From NCBI GenBank assembly GCA_016707115.1, contig JADJIH010000001.1, positions 186,001 to 250,000 of the forward strand: 64,000 nt of DNA. The letters are read 5' to 3'. Shown piece after piece: positions 47,031 to 56,442 of the stretch. The translations under genes and the position numbers were made by a program. This DNA is from Ignavibacteriales bacterium. GTDB lineage: Bacteria; Bacteroidota; Ignavibacteria; Ignavibacteriales; Ignavibacteriaceae. The notes below the pieces were generated by a model that did no database searches, had not been told where the DNA came from, and saw only the letters and a list, made by a program, of their open reading frames with translations. Every line of letters begins with the position of its first letter. The first letter of the stretch is position 1.

Positions 47031-47055
47031 AAAAAAAGGCTGAAAAGTTTCAGCC
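47031..47055 (-). terminator. Rho-independent terminator of tig-clpP
   Basis: On the minus strand the stem GGCTGAA/TTCAGCC with a tetraloop is followed by a run of nine T. It starts 9 bp past the clpP stop codon. Confidence 0.85.
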
Positions 47056-47063
47056 CTTAATAA

Positions 47064-47684
47064 TTACTTAATTGGGATTCGCTTTTCAATAATGTTGTCT
47101 ACCAAATTGTAAGTTTTTGCTTCCTCTGCAGTTAAGAAATAATCACGATCACAATCTTTTGTGATTTGCTCAATTGACTTGTTAGTGTGTTCAGAAAGTA
47201 TTCTGTATAAAGAATCACGTGTTTTAATTAATTCTTTAGCATGAATTTCGACATCAGTAACTTGGCCGCCAATTCCTTGAGTCCAAGGTTGGTGAATCAT
47301 GATCTTAGAATTTGGAAGGGAAGAGCGCTTGCCTGCGGCACCGCCAGCTAATAAAACTGCTCCCATGCTTGCAGCCATACCAACACAAATTGTGGCCACA
47401 TCAGGTTTTATAAATTTCATTGTATCATAAATTGCCAAACCTGCAGTAACGCTTCCACCTGGTGAATTTATATACATATTAATATCTTTCTCAGAATCTT
47501 CAGCTTCAAGAAAAATTAATTGTGCAATCGTTAAACTTGCTACGTGATCATCTATTGCTGTTCCTAAAAAAATAATTCGCTCTCTAAGCAAACGGGAATA
47601 GATATCCATTCCTCTTTCACCGCGGCCGGTTTGTTCAATAACATAAGGAACAAGCTGATTATAAATTTCAATATTCTTACTCAT
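47064..47684 (-). CDS. clpP: ATP-dependent Clp protease proteolytic subunit
   Basis: The 206-residue serine protease has catalytic Ser106 (GMAASMG), His131 (IMIHQP) and the Asp in the TKDCDRDYFLTAEEA region, plus the YINSPGGSVTAG segment. It forms the tetradecameric chamber used by ClpX/ClpA ATPases, neither of which is in this window. It overlaps the trigger factor gene by 8 bp (same strand), the common tig-clpP arrangement. Confidence 0.96.
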   Translation of the reverse strand: MSKNIEIYNQLVPYVIEQTGRGERGMDIYSRLLRERIIFLGTAIDDHVASLTIAQLIFLEAEDSEKDINMYINSPGGSVTAGLAIYDTMKFIKPDVATICVGMAASMGAVLLAGGAAGKRSSLPNSKIMIHQPWTQGIGGQVTDVEIHAKELIKTRDSLYRILSEHTNKSIEQITKDCDRDYFLTAEEAKTYNLVDNIIEKRIPIK

Positions 47685-48990
47685 TTGCTGCCTCTTGCTT
47701 TACTTTTAATTTATCAGGATGAACTTTATTAATTGTATTGTTTGATTTTAGAAAATCAAAAAGCTTCTGATCCAAAATTCTTTCTGAATGATTAGATGTT
47801 TTATAGTAATTGATTAACTTATCAACCGGAATACCTATTTTCTCAGCCTCTTTTTCAGCTAACTCTTTAATTTCATCATCAGTAATTGCAATGTTTTCAT
47901 TTTTTTGAATTTCAGATTTTATTAAATACCATTTTACTTCGTTCTCAGCAGACTTTAAAAGTCTTTTTCTAGTTTCTTCTTTATTAAAAGGATATTTAGA
48001 CTTTTTAGATTGCTCTTCTTCATTCTTAACATATTCTTCAAGAATATTATTTACAAGGCTTTTAGGTGGAACAAAATCATTATTCTTTACTATTTCGCCA
48101 ACAAGTTTACCTCTCACTAATTCTTCAGTTCGTTGATCGTAATAGTTTTGAATATCTTTTCTTATTTCATCTTTAAGTTCAGATTCAGTTGAAACTTTAT
48201 CTTTTGTAGCCTTTTTGATTAGTTCTTCATTTAATTCCGGAAGAACAATTTTCTTTATACCTAAAACATTAACCTGATAAGTATATTCTTCCTTATGAAC
48301 TTCTTCAGTTCCATCATCTAATTTATGTTTATGCTCATCTTTATAAGAAAAAGAAAAATTCTCACCGACTTTTTTATTTTTTGCGTTCTCAATTATTTCT
48401 TTAGCTACCCCATCGGCTGTTAAATCAATTTGCATCTTTTCTGGTTTAGATTCTGCAATTTTTTCACCGTTTCTTTCAACAAGAATAACCTCAGCATCAA
48501 TAACGAAATTTCTATCTAATATTTCATTTGAATCTTCAAACGTTTTATTTGATTTACGAATGTAGTCTATTTCTTTTTCAACTTCTTCATCATTTACAAT
48601 AAAATCAGGCACATCAAAAGAAATACCTTTGTAGTCTTTTACATCAAGCAGCGGAATAGTTTCATACTTAACTTTAAAGAATAATTCTTTTTCCGGATCA
48701 AATTTAAGATCTGTCATTGTTGGTTGGCCGATTGGTTTTAACTGATTTGCTTCAGCAACCTTCCAAAAGAAAGAGTTAGCAATCTTTTCAGATGCCTCAT
48801 ATTCAAGAGCATCACCATACATTTTTTTCAGCATAGAAACAGGCACTTTACCTTTTCTGAAACCAGGAACTTGAATTTTTTTTGATTGTTTCTTTACTTC
48901 TTCTTCAATTTCTTTTTTTATTTCATCGTACTGAAGTTTTATTTCAACTTCCTTTTCAGAAGAACTTAATTCTACAACATTGTATTCCAT
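47677..48990 (-). CDS. tig: Trigger factor
   Basis: I use ATG at 48990 (protein begins MEYNVVELSSSEKEVEI, 437 residues). A longer frame to 49062 would overlap tRNA-Leu and adds residues atypical for the family. The ribosome-binding loop is seen in VPGFRKGKVP (about 40-49), a central PPIase-like domain follows, and a charged helical C-terminal domain. It chaperones nascent polypeptides at the ribosome exit. Co-transcribed with clpP. Confidence 0.93.
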   Translation of the reverse strand: MEYNVVELSSSEKEVEIKLQYDEIKKEIEEEVKKQSKKIQVPGFRKGKVPVSMLKKMYGDALEYEASEKIANSFFWKVAEANQLKPIGQPTMTDLKFDPEKELFFKVKYETIPLLDVKDYKGISFDVPDFIVNDEEVEKEIDYIRKSNKTFEDSNEILDRNFVIDAEVILVERNGEKIAESKPEKMQIDLTADGVAKEIIENAKNKKVGENFSFSYKDEHKHKLDDGTEEVHKEEYTYQVNVLGIKKIVLPELNEELIKKATKDKVSTESELKDEIRKDIQNYYDQRTEELVRGKLVGEIVKNNDFVPPKSLVNNILEEYVKNEEEQSKKSKYPFNKEETRKRLLKSAENEVKWYLIKSEIQKNENIAITDDEIKELAEKEAEKIGIPVDKLINYYKTSNHSERILDQKLFDFLKSNNTINKVHPDKLKVKQEAANE

Positions 48991-49033
48991 ATAAAAACTA
49001 ACCTCAAATAATTTGATTGGGATGATATGAAAG

Positions 49034-49115
49034 TGCGAGAACGGGGACTCGAACCCCGACACCTCTCGGTACTAGATCCTAAGTCTAGCGCGTCTACCAA
49101 TTCCGCCATTCTCGC
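49034..49115 (-). tRNA. tRNA-Leu (anticodon TAG)
   Basis: The minus strand folds into an 82-nt class II tRNA. The acceptor GCGAGAA pairs with TTCTCGC, and the discriminator is A. The anticodon stem CTAGA/TCTAG encloses CTTAGGA (anticodon TAG). It has a long variable arm (TACCGAGAGGT) and a T-arm with GGTTCGAGTCC. The gene lies 43 bp upstream of the tig start, so it may share its transcript. Confidence 0.93.
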
Positions 49116-49359
49116 AATAAAACAAAGATGATTCAAAATTCAGTGATTAAAAAACACTTAAAGTCATATTCTTAAATGATTTATGAATCAAAAAATCGCT
49201 TGCAAATATAATCTTCTAACGATTGTTAAACAAATTAACCTTTTGATGATTATCACCTATAAATGCGGTTTTAATTATAGAGGCAGATAAGGCGATAATT
49301 TCTTATTTTTGGTTATAGATATGATATAATAAATCCAATAATTTTAATGAGGTCCCCTG

Positions 49360-50088
49360 ATGGGGTTTAACTATCTAAGGTTTACTAGTCCTGGTTCTGA
49401 AAAAAAGTTTAACGAAGACGCTGTTGAAACTACAGAAATTAATGATGGACTTTTAGCAGTGTTATGCGATGGAGTCGGTGGTGATAATGGTGGTGATTTG
49501 GCTGCAAGAATTGCTCTAAAGTCAGCTCTGTATTTTTTTTCTGCTTCAGAAAACGGTGATTATTTAGAAAAGATTAAGCTTGCAATTGAGGAATCAAATA
49601 GTTTTGTATTAAATCATTCATCTACTAGTGTGCCGCTTAAAAATATGGCTACCACTTTAGAAATTATTTTCTTAAAAGAGAATGTAGTTTATTGGGGCCA
49701 TATTGGTGATTCAAGGATATATCATTTAAAATCCAAACGTTTAAATCAGATTACAAAAGATCATTCTCTAGTTCAAAAATTATTGGACGAAGGATATATT
49801 ACTCATAAACAGGCTGCAAATCATCCGCAAAAAAATGTAATTATTAAAGCGCTTGGAGATAATGCTTTAATTGAACCAGATATCAGTAAAATTAAATTGA
49901 ATGAAAATGAGGAGAACCGTTTTTTTATTTGCTCAGATGGAGTATCAAATTTAATCAGCAACTCAGAACTTGAGGAGGTTCTAATTATTAAAGATCTTGA
50001 AGAAATAAAAAATAGATTAATTAAAATGATTAAACTTCGCGGTGCAACAGATGATTATTCATTTATAGTAATTGAAATAACAAAATGA
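49360..50088 (+). CDS. PP2C-type serine/threonine phosphatase
   Basis: The 242-residue protein has the PP2C metal-binding motifs CDGVGGDNGGDLAA (about 37-50), WGHIGDSRIYHL (about 111-122), ITKDHS, FICSDGVSNL (about 187-196) and the final ATDDYSFIVIE. It reverses Ser/Thr phosphorylation in the cytoplasm. The last 4 bp overlap the start of the kinase gene (ATGA), so kinase and phosphatase are produced together. Confidence 0.92.
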   Translation: MGFNYLRFTSPGSEKKFNEDAVETTEINDGLLAVLCDGVGGDNGGDLAARIALKSALYFFSASENGDYLEKIKLAIEESNSFVLNHSSTSVPLKNMATTLEIIFLKENVVYWGHIGDSRIYHLKSKRLNQITKDHSLVQKLLDEGYITHKQAANHPQKNVIIKALGDNALIEPDISKIKLNENEENRFFICSDGVSNLISNSELEEVLIIKDLEEIKNRLIKMIKLRGATDDYSFIVIEITK

Positions 50089-52019
50089 TTGGCCGAAGAT
50101 TACAAAATTATAAGGTGCTTTCACTTCTTGGTCAGGGCGGAATGGGAGCAGTTTATAAAGTATTCGATATAAAACTTGAAAGATTTGCCGCGCTTAAAAT
50201 TCTTAGTCTTAATACAACTCATAATTCTACGTTTGTCGAACGGTTTAAGAGAGAAGCAAGAAATCAAGCAAAGCTAATGCATCCGAACATCGTTTCTGTT
50301 TATGGCTTTGTAGAAGAGAAAGATGTTCTTGGTATTGCAATGGAATATATTGAAGGCGATACTCTAGAAAGTATTATTCGAGAAAAGGGGAGAATCGAAT
50401 TCAGCTATGCTTTAGAACTGATATTACAGATATTAAATGGAATTGAATTTGCTCATCAACAAGGATTTATTCACAGAGATTTGAAACCATCAAATATAAT
50501 CCTGGATTTGAATGGTAATCCCAAGATAATGGATTTTGGAATTTCGAAATCAATAGATGAACTAAAATCAATAACTCAACACAATGCAAGACCAGGCACT
50601 TTACTTTATATGAGTCCTGAACAACTTAGTGGTAACGTTATAACTGTTAAGAGTGACCTTTATTCTTTAGGAATAACATTTTATGAAATGCTCGTTGGTA
50701 CTCATCCTTACAATTCACAAACCATTTACGAAATAATTGATTCACACGTTAATAAATTACCTGCAAAAGTATCATCTCAAGTTCCAACAATTCCGCCTGC
50801 TGCTGATGAAATTGTTTTGAAAGCTATGAATAAGTCATTTGAAAATAATTATTTATCTGCTGCTGATTTTAAGAAATCCATTTTAAATCTAAGTTTGAAT
50901 CAATCATATAATAATAAAAGCGAACTGCCTTTACTCTCCGAAGTTGATGAAGATTTGGTCATACAAAAAAATAAATCTTCAAAAGAATTTCAGACTGTTA
51001 GTAATATATTGTTATTTATCATTTTTATCGGATTAGGAGTTATTGTCTTTAATGTTGTTAAATCTATAATTGCGGATGATACTAATAAAACAGAATCACA
51101 ATCATTGAGTTATTCACAAGATTACACAAAAAATCCAAATTATATTAAAGAAAGCGCGTGGGAATTAATTAAAATTGATACCGATCATAATCTTAACTCT
51201 ATTGCTTTTATTGATGATTACCGAGGATTTATTGCAGGAGATTCTGGTCTTGCGATGCAATCTTTAGATGGTGGAAATGCGTGGAAAAAACTTAATTCTC
51301 AGTATAGTAATAATTTCAATTCAATTTGTTTTAATGATAATAAATTATTTCTGGTTGGCTCATCTGGATTTATCGGGATTCTAAATAACAATTCAAACCA
51401 AATTAAAAAAGTTTATTCAAATAATAACGAGACACTGTTTAAAATTTACTTTGTTGATATCAACACAGGATTTATAGTCGGTAGCAATGGATTAATCCTG
51501 AAAACTTATGATAGTGGATTAACATGGCAAGTAATTCAGAGTAATGTAAAAGAAAATTTATTCAGTATAAGTTTTGCAGATTCTAAAAATGGAATAATTG
51601 TTGGTTGGAACGGTACAATTCTTAAAACAAATGATGGCGGATTAACCTGGCAAAAACAGAATCTCAATTTTAGTTCTTACCTCAAAGATGTTGTATTTGT
51701 AAATGAATTCCTGGGAATTATTGTTGGTGGTGAAGGTAAAATATTACGCACTGAAAACGGCGGAGAGGATTGGGATGAGATTGATATAGGTTCAAATTCC
51801 GGTTTGTATAAAATTAGTTTTGATAATAATGGGGAGGGAATAGCACTTTCAAACAGAGGTGAATTATTCTTTTCCTATGATGCTGGTAAAACCTGGTCAA
51901 AAAAAACTGTTGGTCAACCATTAATATTAAACGATATCAAACAACTAAACTCTGGTAATTTTATAATTGCCTGTAACAGTGGAAATATTTATAAAAGTAA
52001 AATAAGTTCTACCAAATAA
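50085..52019 (+). CDS. Transmembrane Ser/Thr kinase with extracytoplasmic Ycf48-like propeller
   Basis: Residues 8-275 of 644 are a Hanks-type kinase: glycine loop GQGGMG (16-21), K38, HRDLKPSN (D132), DFG (150-152) and the activation/APE segment GTLLYMSPEQLSG. One membrane helix (about 306-328) follows. The outer part (about 365-640) is a propeller with BNR/Ycf48-type repeats such as 'GIIVGWNGTILKTNDGGLTWQKQ'. Kinases with PASTA or other sensor domains are common; a Ycf48-like ectodomain suggests sensing of an exported ligand or protein complex. All catalytic residues are intact. Encoded with a PP2C phosphatase. Confidence 0.9.
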   Translation: MIGRRLQNYKVLSLLGQGGMGAVYKVFDIKLERFAALKILSLNTTHNSTFVERFKREARNQAKLMHPNIVSVYGFVEEKDVLGIAMEYIEGDTLESIIREKGRIEFSYALELILQILNGIEFAHQQGFIHRDLKPSNIILDLNGNPKIMDFGISKSIDELKSITQHNARPGTLLYMSPEQLSGNVITVKSDLYSLGITFYEMLVGTHPYNSQTIYEIIDSHVNKLPAKVSSQVPTIPPAADEIVLKAMNKSFENNYLSAADFKKSILNLSLNQSYNNKSELPLLSEVDEDLVIQKNKSSKEFQTVSNILLFIIFIGLGVIVFNVVKSIIADDTNKTESQSLSYSQDYTKNPNYIKESAWELIKIDTDHNLNSIAFIDDYRGFIAGDSGLAMQSLDGGNAWKKLNSQYSNNFNSICFNDNKLFLVGSSGFIGILNNNSNQIKKVYSNNNETLFKIYFVDINTGFIVGSNGLILKTYDSGLTWQVIQSNVKENLFSISFADSKNGIIVGWNGTILKTNDGGLTWQKQNLNFSSYLKDVVFVNEFLGIIVGGEGKILRTENGGEDWDEIDIGSNSGLYKISFDNNGEGIALSNRGELFFSYDAGKTWSKKTVGQPLILNDIKQLNSGNFIIACNSGNIYKSKISSTK

Positions 52020-52070
52020 ATTATTATGACTATTTATTAACTAGCGAGATTTAAGATTGTTTATTTGAAA

Positions 52071-54275
52071 ATGCCTTTTAAGATTTTATGGTCATACAAG
52101 AACGGATTATTGATTTATGGGTTAATACTGATTATAATCAATTTCATTTTAACTCAATTGCCACTTGTAAGTACGTTTGGTTATGAGTTTGCTGCTTTAA
52201 ATGGTTTGATACTCGCTATACTTACTGGTCTACACACATTAAGTTTTACAAGCAAGTCAAAATATAATTTGGGGAAACTGATCAAGAATCTTTTACTTCT
52301 TTTTCTGATCCCACTTATTATCACACTCGTTAATTCAGCAATAACAATGTTTTGTTCATTCATGGATGGACTAATATTTTATCTATTGATTGTTAGTGTC
52401 TCAATGATATTTGGTTCTGCATTATCCTTAGTAGTTAGTTTGGTTATTAATAGATTTCGAAGAGTATTTTTCATAATAATAATCATTTTAATAATTCTAA
52501 TTCCAATTGTAGAAATTTATTTTAATCCGCAAGTTTATTTTTATTCTCCATTAGTCGGCTTCTTCCCTGGTAATATTTATGATGAAGGATTGAGCCCGGA
52601 TTGGAAATTACTTTTTCATCAAATTATGGTGGCAATATTTTCAGTTTCAATTATATATATTTATTCAAAACAAACTGTTTTTGTCCAAAGGTTTAAAACA
52701 TATTTTATATTCGGGATTTTAATTACTGTAATGATTTTTCAATTTCTTTCACCTTATTTAGGATTTTCAACAACATTTGCAAAATTGGATTCTATATTAG
52801 CTAAACAAATTGAATCGGGATCATTAATATTACATTACGATAATGTTGATTCCTCTGAAGCAAAGTTAATCGCTTTGAATCAGGAGTTCTTTTATTCAGA
52901 ATTACAAACTGCGTTAAAAGTAAATCCTTCAAAAAAAATACATGTATATTTGTTTAACAATCGTTACCAAAAGAAAGTACTTTTTGGTGCAGGTAATGCC
53001 GATGTAGCAAAACCCTGGCAGTATTCAATTTATATTAGTTCAGATTCTTGGCAAAGTACTTTAAAACATGAACTAGCGCATGTTTTTACGGCAGAATTTG
53101 GTAGTGGAATATTTAAACTTGCATCGGGATTTAATGCGGCACTTATTGAAGGGATGGCTGAATCACTAGATGGAACATCATATGATATATCCACAAAGCA
53201 TCTATCATCTTTAGCTTATAACAATGGGTATACTACAGATGTTAAATCTTTATTTGCGGGACTAAGTTTCTTCAAAGGTAATTCTTTATTAGCATACACA
53301 TACAGCGGCGCGTTTATACAATTTCTCACAGAGGAATATGGAATTGAAAAAGTTAAAGAGTTTTATAACTCTGGTGATTTCGAAATAGTTTTCAAAGCAA
53401 AGTTTGAGGCAGCACAAAAAGAGTTTGAACTGAATATGGTAAATCCTGAATTAACAGATCAAAAACCGATGGCTGATTATTATTTTGGAAGACTTTCAAT
53501 CATTCAAAAAGTCTGTCCCCGATATATCGGTGATAGATTGAATAAGGCTTATATTTATTTATCTGAAAATAAATTGGAAGAAGCAGAAAAATTATTTAAA
53601 GAAATAAATGTTAAATCACTTAATTATTCGTCTTTAATAGGACTTTCTGAAATATATTATCAGCAAAATAAAAAAAATGAAGCAATACAATTAATTCTAA
53701 ATAATTATGCAAAATTCAAATCAACATCTTATTATTATAATATGGTATTTAGATTAGCTGAATTGTATGCATTAAATTTTAATAATGAATCTGCTAGCTT
53801 TTGGTTCAGTAAAATAATTTATGAAAATCCAAATCATCAATTAGTTTATTTAAGCAAAACAAGATTAGGCTTACTCAGCGCAAATAAATTATTCGAATAT
53901 ATAGATGGTGAAGATTCTCTAAAGTTGAATATATTAATTTCTTTAAATGGCAAAGAGTACAATTACAGTTCCTTACCTATAATTATGGATTTACTGCTTA
54001 GCAGGAAGGTTGATTATAAACAATCACTTGCTATATTTAATAAAACATTTATTGTAGACGATATTGAAAGCAGTTTTGCTGCTCTTAAACTATCACAGTA
54101 TATGCTGACAAATGGGGACTTTGTAAACGCTAGAAAGTATGCTGCACTAAGTCTAAGATATAAAAATGGCAATATGTTTCTTAACGCTATGCAGGACCAA
54201 TTTGAAAAAGCAAGTTGGTTTGTAAAAAATTCGAGTCGAGTATTAGATAAATTTGTTTATGTTTCAGAAAAATAG
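52071..54275 (+). CDS. Membrane-embedded gluzincin peptidase with TPR-like tail
   Basis: I use ATG at 52071 (TTG at 52065 is in frame). The 734-residue protein has about seven hydrophobic segments in residues 10-230. A gluzincin domain follows with HELAH (333-337) and Glu360 in ALIEGMAE as third zinc ligand. Helical TPR-like repeats run from about 470 to 700 (KLEEAEKLFKEIN, NKKNEAIQLILNNY). The peptidase lies outside the cytoplasm or next to the membrane; the substrate is unknown. It follows the kinase by 51 bp and may be a target or partner of the signalling pair, which is inference. Confidence 0.75.
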   Translation: MPFKILWSYKNGLLIYGLILIIINFILTQLPLVSTFGYEFAALNGLILAILTGLHTLSFTSKSKYNLGKLIKNLLLLFLIPLIITLVNSAITMFCSFMDGLIFYLLIVSVSMIFGSALSLVVSLVINRFRRVFFIIIIILIILIPIVEIYFNPQVYFYSPLVGFFPGNIYDEGLSPDWKLLFHQIMVAIFSVSIIYIYSKQTVFVQRFKTYFIFGILITVMIFQFLSPYLGFSTTFAKLDSILAKQIESGSLILHYDNVDSSEAKLIALNQEFFYSELQTALKVNPSKKIHVYLFNNRYQKKVLFGAGNADVAKPWQYSIYISSDSWQSTLKHELAHVFTAEFGSGIFKLASGFNAALIEGMAESLDGTSYDISTKHLSSLAYNNGYTTDVKSLFAGLSFFKGNSLLAYTYSGAFIQFLTEEYGIEKVKEFYNSGDFEIVFKAKFEAAQKEFELNMVNPELTDQKPMADYYFGRLSIIQKVCPRYIGDRLNKAYIYLSENKLEEAEKLFKEINVKSLNYSSLIGLSEIYYQQNKKNEAIQLILNNYAKFKSTSYYYNMVFRLAELYALNFNNESASFWFSKIIYENPNHQLVYLSKTRLGLLSANKLFEYIDGEDSLKLNILISLNGKEYNYSSLPIIMDLLLSRKVDYKQSLAIFNKTFIVDDIESSFAALKLSQYMLTNGDFVNARKYAALSLRYKNGNMFLNAMQDQFEKASWFVKNSSRVLDKFVYVSEK

Positions 54276-54305
54276 CTTTATTAATCTTTAAGTGTAATTA
54301 TCAGA

Positions 54306-55727
54306 ATGAATCAAGAATTAGAATTAAATATTAAGGAGAAGATTTCGCATTTAAAGGTTATTGATACTATCTCAAAGGTTGCAGAGCTAGTTGATGTTAA
54401 AGTATATGCAGTTGGAGGCTTTGTTAGAGATATAATTCTAAATCGTGAAAGAAATGATTTGGATATCCTTGTAATTGGGAATGGAACTGATTTTGCTAAA
54501 AATGTTGCAGATGGACTTGGTATAACAAACGTTTCATATTTTAAAAATTTTGGTACTGCACATTTTGATTACCAGGGAATGAATGTTGAATTTGTTGGTG
54601 CCAGAAAAGAATCTTACGATAGAAATACACGTAAACCAATCGTTGAAGATGGAACTTTTGATGAAGATATATCACGTCGTGATTTTACAATTAATACCTT
54701 AGCAATCTCTCTAAATAAAAATGAATTTGGAAAACTAACTGATAAATATGATGGTTTGTCTGATATTAAAAATAAACGAATAAAAACGCCTCTTAACCCT
54801 TTAAAAACTTTTGATGACGATCCTTTAAGAATTATGCGTGCATTTCGTTTTGCCTCTCAGCTTAACTTTAATGTTGATGAGAGCATTGTTAAAGCTGCAT
54901 ATGAAATGCGAAACAGACTATCAATTGTTTCTCAAGAGAGAACTACTGATGAATTTCTGAAAATTCTTACTTCTCCAAAACCATCAGTTGGTTTAAAGCT
55001 ACTTTTTGATTCCGGTGTCCTAGAAATAGTTTTTCCTGAAATCGCGATTATGGCTGGTGTAGATCAGCGAAAAGATTATCATCATAAGGATGTTTTTTTA
55101 CATACGCTGCAGGTTGTGGATAATATTAGTAAAGAAACAGAAAATGTTTGGTTAAGATTCGCTGCACTTGTTCACGATATTGCAAAACCCCCTACAAAGA
55201 AATTTGTTGAAGGTATTGGCTGGACATTTCATGGACACGAAGACCTTGGTGCCAGAATGATGAAAAAAATATTTCATCGAATGAAATTACCTCTTCATCA
55301 GCTGGATTATATACAAAAACTTGTTCGCTTGCATCTAAGACCAATTGCTTTAGCGAAAGAAGAAGTAACTGATTCCGCAATAAGGAGATTCGTTGTAAAT
55401 GCTGGCGAAGATCTGGAAGATCTGATAGTTTTATGTCGAGCTGATATTACAAGTAAGAACCCAATAAAAGTTGAAAAATATCTTGGAAATTATGAACGCG
55501 TAATGCAAAAAGTCAGAGATGTTAAGGAACGTGATCAATTACGAGAATTTCAATCCCCGGTTAGGGGAGAGGAGATTATGCAGATTTGTAATCTAAAACC
55601 ATCAAGAAAAGTAGGGGAAATTAAGACAGCAATAGAAGAGGCGATACTTGATGGAAAAATTGGGAACAACTACGAAGAGGCTTTTAAATATTTGATTGAA
55701 ATAAAAGATCAGTTTTTAGAAAACTGA
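54306..55727 (+). CDS. CCA-adding tRNA nucleotidyltransferase with HD domain
   Basis: The 473-residue protein has the nucleotidyltransferase signature GGFVRDIILNRERNDLDILVIG (about 38-59, with the DxD), SRRDFTINTLAI (about 122-133) and DPLRIMRAFRFASQL (about 174-188). A C-terminal HD domain follows (HHKDVFLHTLQVV, ALVHDIAKP about 291-299). It adds or repairs the CCA end of tRNA, needed here because the tRNA genes in this window do not encode CCA. Classified as CCA rather than poly(A) polymerase by size and HD domain; not fully certain. Confidence 0.9.
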   Translation: MNQELELNIKEKISHLKVIDTISKVAELVDVKVYAVGGFVRDIILNRERNDLDILVIGNGTDFAKNVADGLGITNVSYFKNFGTAHFDYQGMNVEFVGARKESYDRNTRKPIVEDGTFDEDISRRDFTINTLAISLNKNEFGKLTDKYDGLSDIKNKRIKTPLNPLKTFDDDPLRIMRAFRFASQLNFNVDESIVKAAYEMRNRLSIVSQERTTDEFLKILTSPKPSVGLKLLFDSGVLEIVFPEIAIMAGVDQRKDYHHKDVFLHTLQVVDNISKETENVWLRFAALVHDIAKPPTKKFVEGIGWTFHGHEDLGARMMKKIFHRMKLPLHQLDYIQKLVRLHLRPIALAKEEVTDSAIRRFVVNAGEDLEDLIVLCRADITSKNPIKVEKYLGNYERVMQKVRDVKERDQLREFQSPVRGEEIMQICNLKPSRKVGEIKTAIEEAILDGKIGNNYEEAFKYLIEIKDQFLEN

Positions 55728-55736
55728 TCCCAAAAA

Positions 55737-56162
55737 TTAAAAATTGTAATTCAATCCAATAAAATATCTCCGTTCATCTTTAAGTGCTTTTTCTTTCTGC
55801 ACACCAAATGAAATGTTAATTGGAATTTGTGGTTGCACATTTGCAATTCTTTCGTGATAAGAAAGATTCTTTTCTAAAAAATCATCATTTAATATGGCCG
55901 CAGTTGTATCTTTTGCTTGTTTTTCTTTTTTATCTCGCATTAAAGCATATACTACAATTCCAACTACTACAGCTCCACCAACGACGTAAAGTAATGTATT
56001 ATCGTTAGATTCAACAGTTGTTGAAGTATTGTTTGAACTTCCGCCAGGTACATCAAATATTTTGTTTAACTGTTGGCTGTAACTAAAATCACCAATGCTC
56101 AACGTTAAGAGCAATACAAAGATTAAAAGATTTGATAAGGTTTTTAAATACTGTTTTTTCAT
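55737..56162 (-). CDS. Small exported membrane-anchored protein, hypothetical
   Basis: The 141-residue product starts with a signal peptide (LLIFVLLLTLSIGDFSYSQ). A Ser/Thr/Asn-rich stretch (GGSSNNTSTTVESNDN) and one membrane segment (LLYVVGGAVVVGIVVYAL, about 62-79) with a basic flank (RDKKEKQAK) follow. It ends in beta-strand-like ERRYFIGLNYNF, a terminal Phe typical of outer-membrane strands. No family recognised. It is convergent with the CCA gene and divergent from the efflux operon. Confidence 0.55.
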   Translation of the reverse strand: MKKQYLKTLSNLLIFVLLLTLSIGDFSYSQQLNKIFDVPGGSSNNTSTTVESNDNTLLYVVGGAVVVGIVVYALMRDKKEKQAKDTTAAILNDDFLEKNLSYHERIANVQPQIPINISFGVQKEKALKDERRYFIGLNYNF

Positions 56163-56442
56163 AGCTACCTCTTTGAGAAAATATTACTGTGTGAATATAA
56201 TTCATTTAGATTCTGAGAATCAACATATTATTGTATAATATCTCTTACTAAAGTTCTAAAAAGCATTTTATGTTAAGTACTTCTAAATACCGCAGGTGTA
56301 ATTATTTTGCCATTTGTACTTAAAGTAATCATATCGTTTCTAATTAAGCTATTTTTGAGTGGTCAATATCAAAGATAGATTTAAAATATTGTTGTATTTT
56401 TACAGAAAGCATGAATTTTCAACCCAACAGCCGGAGTAACAA

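Noticed and set aside
48991..49062. Longer N-terminus for trigger factor beginning at 49062
   Set aside because: It would run through the tRNA-Leu gene and adds residues unlike trigger factor; the ATG at 48990 gives the canonical N-terminus.
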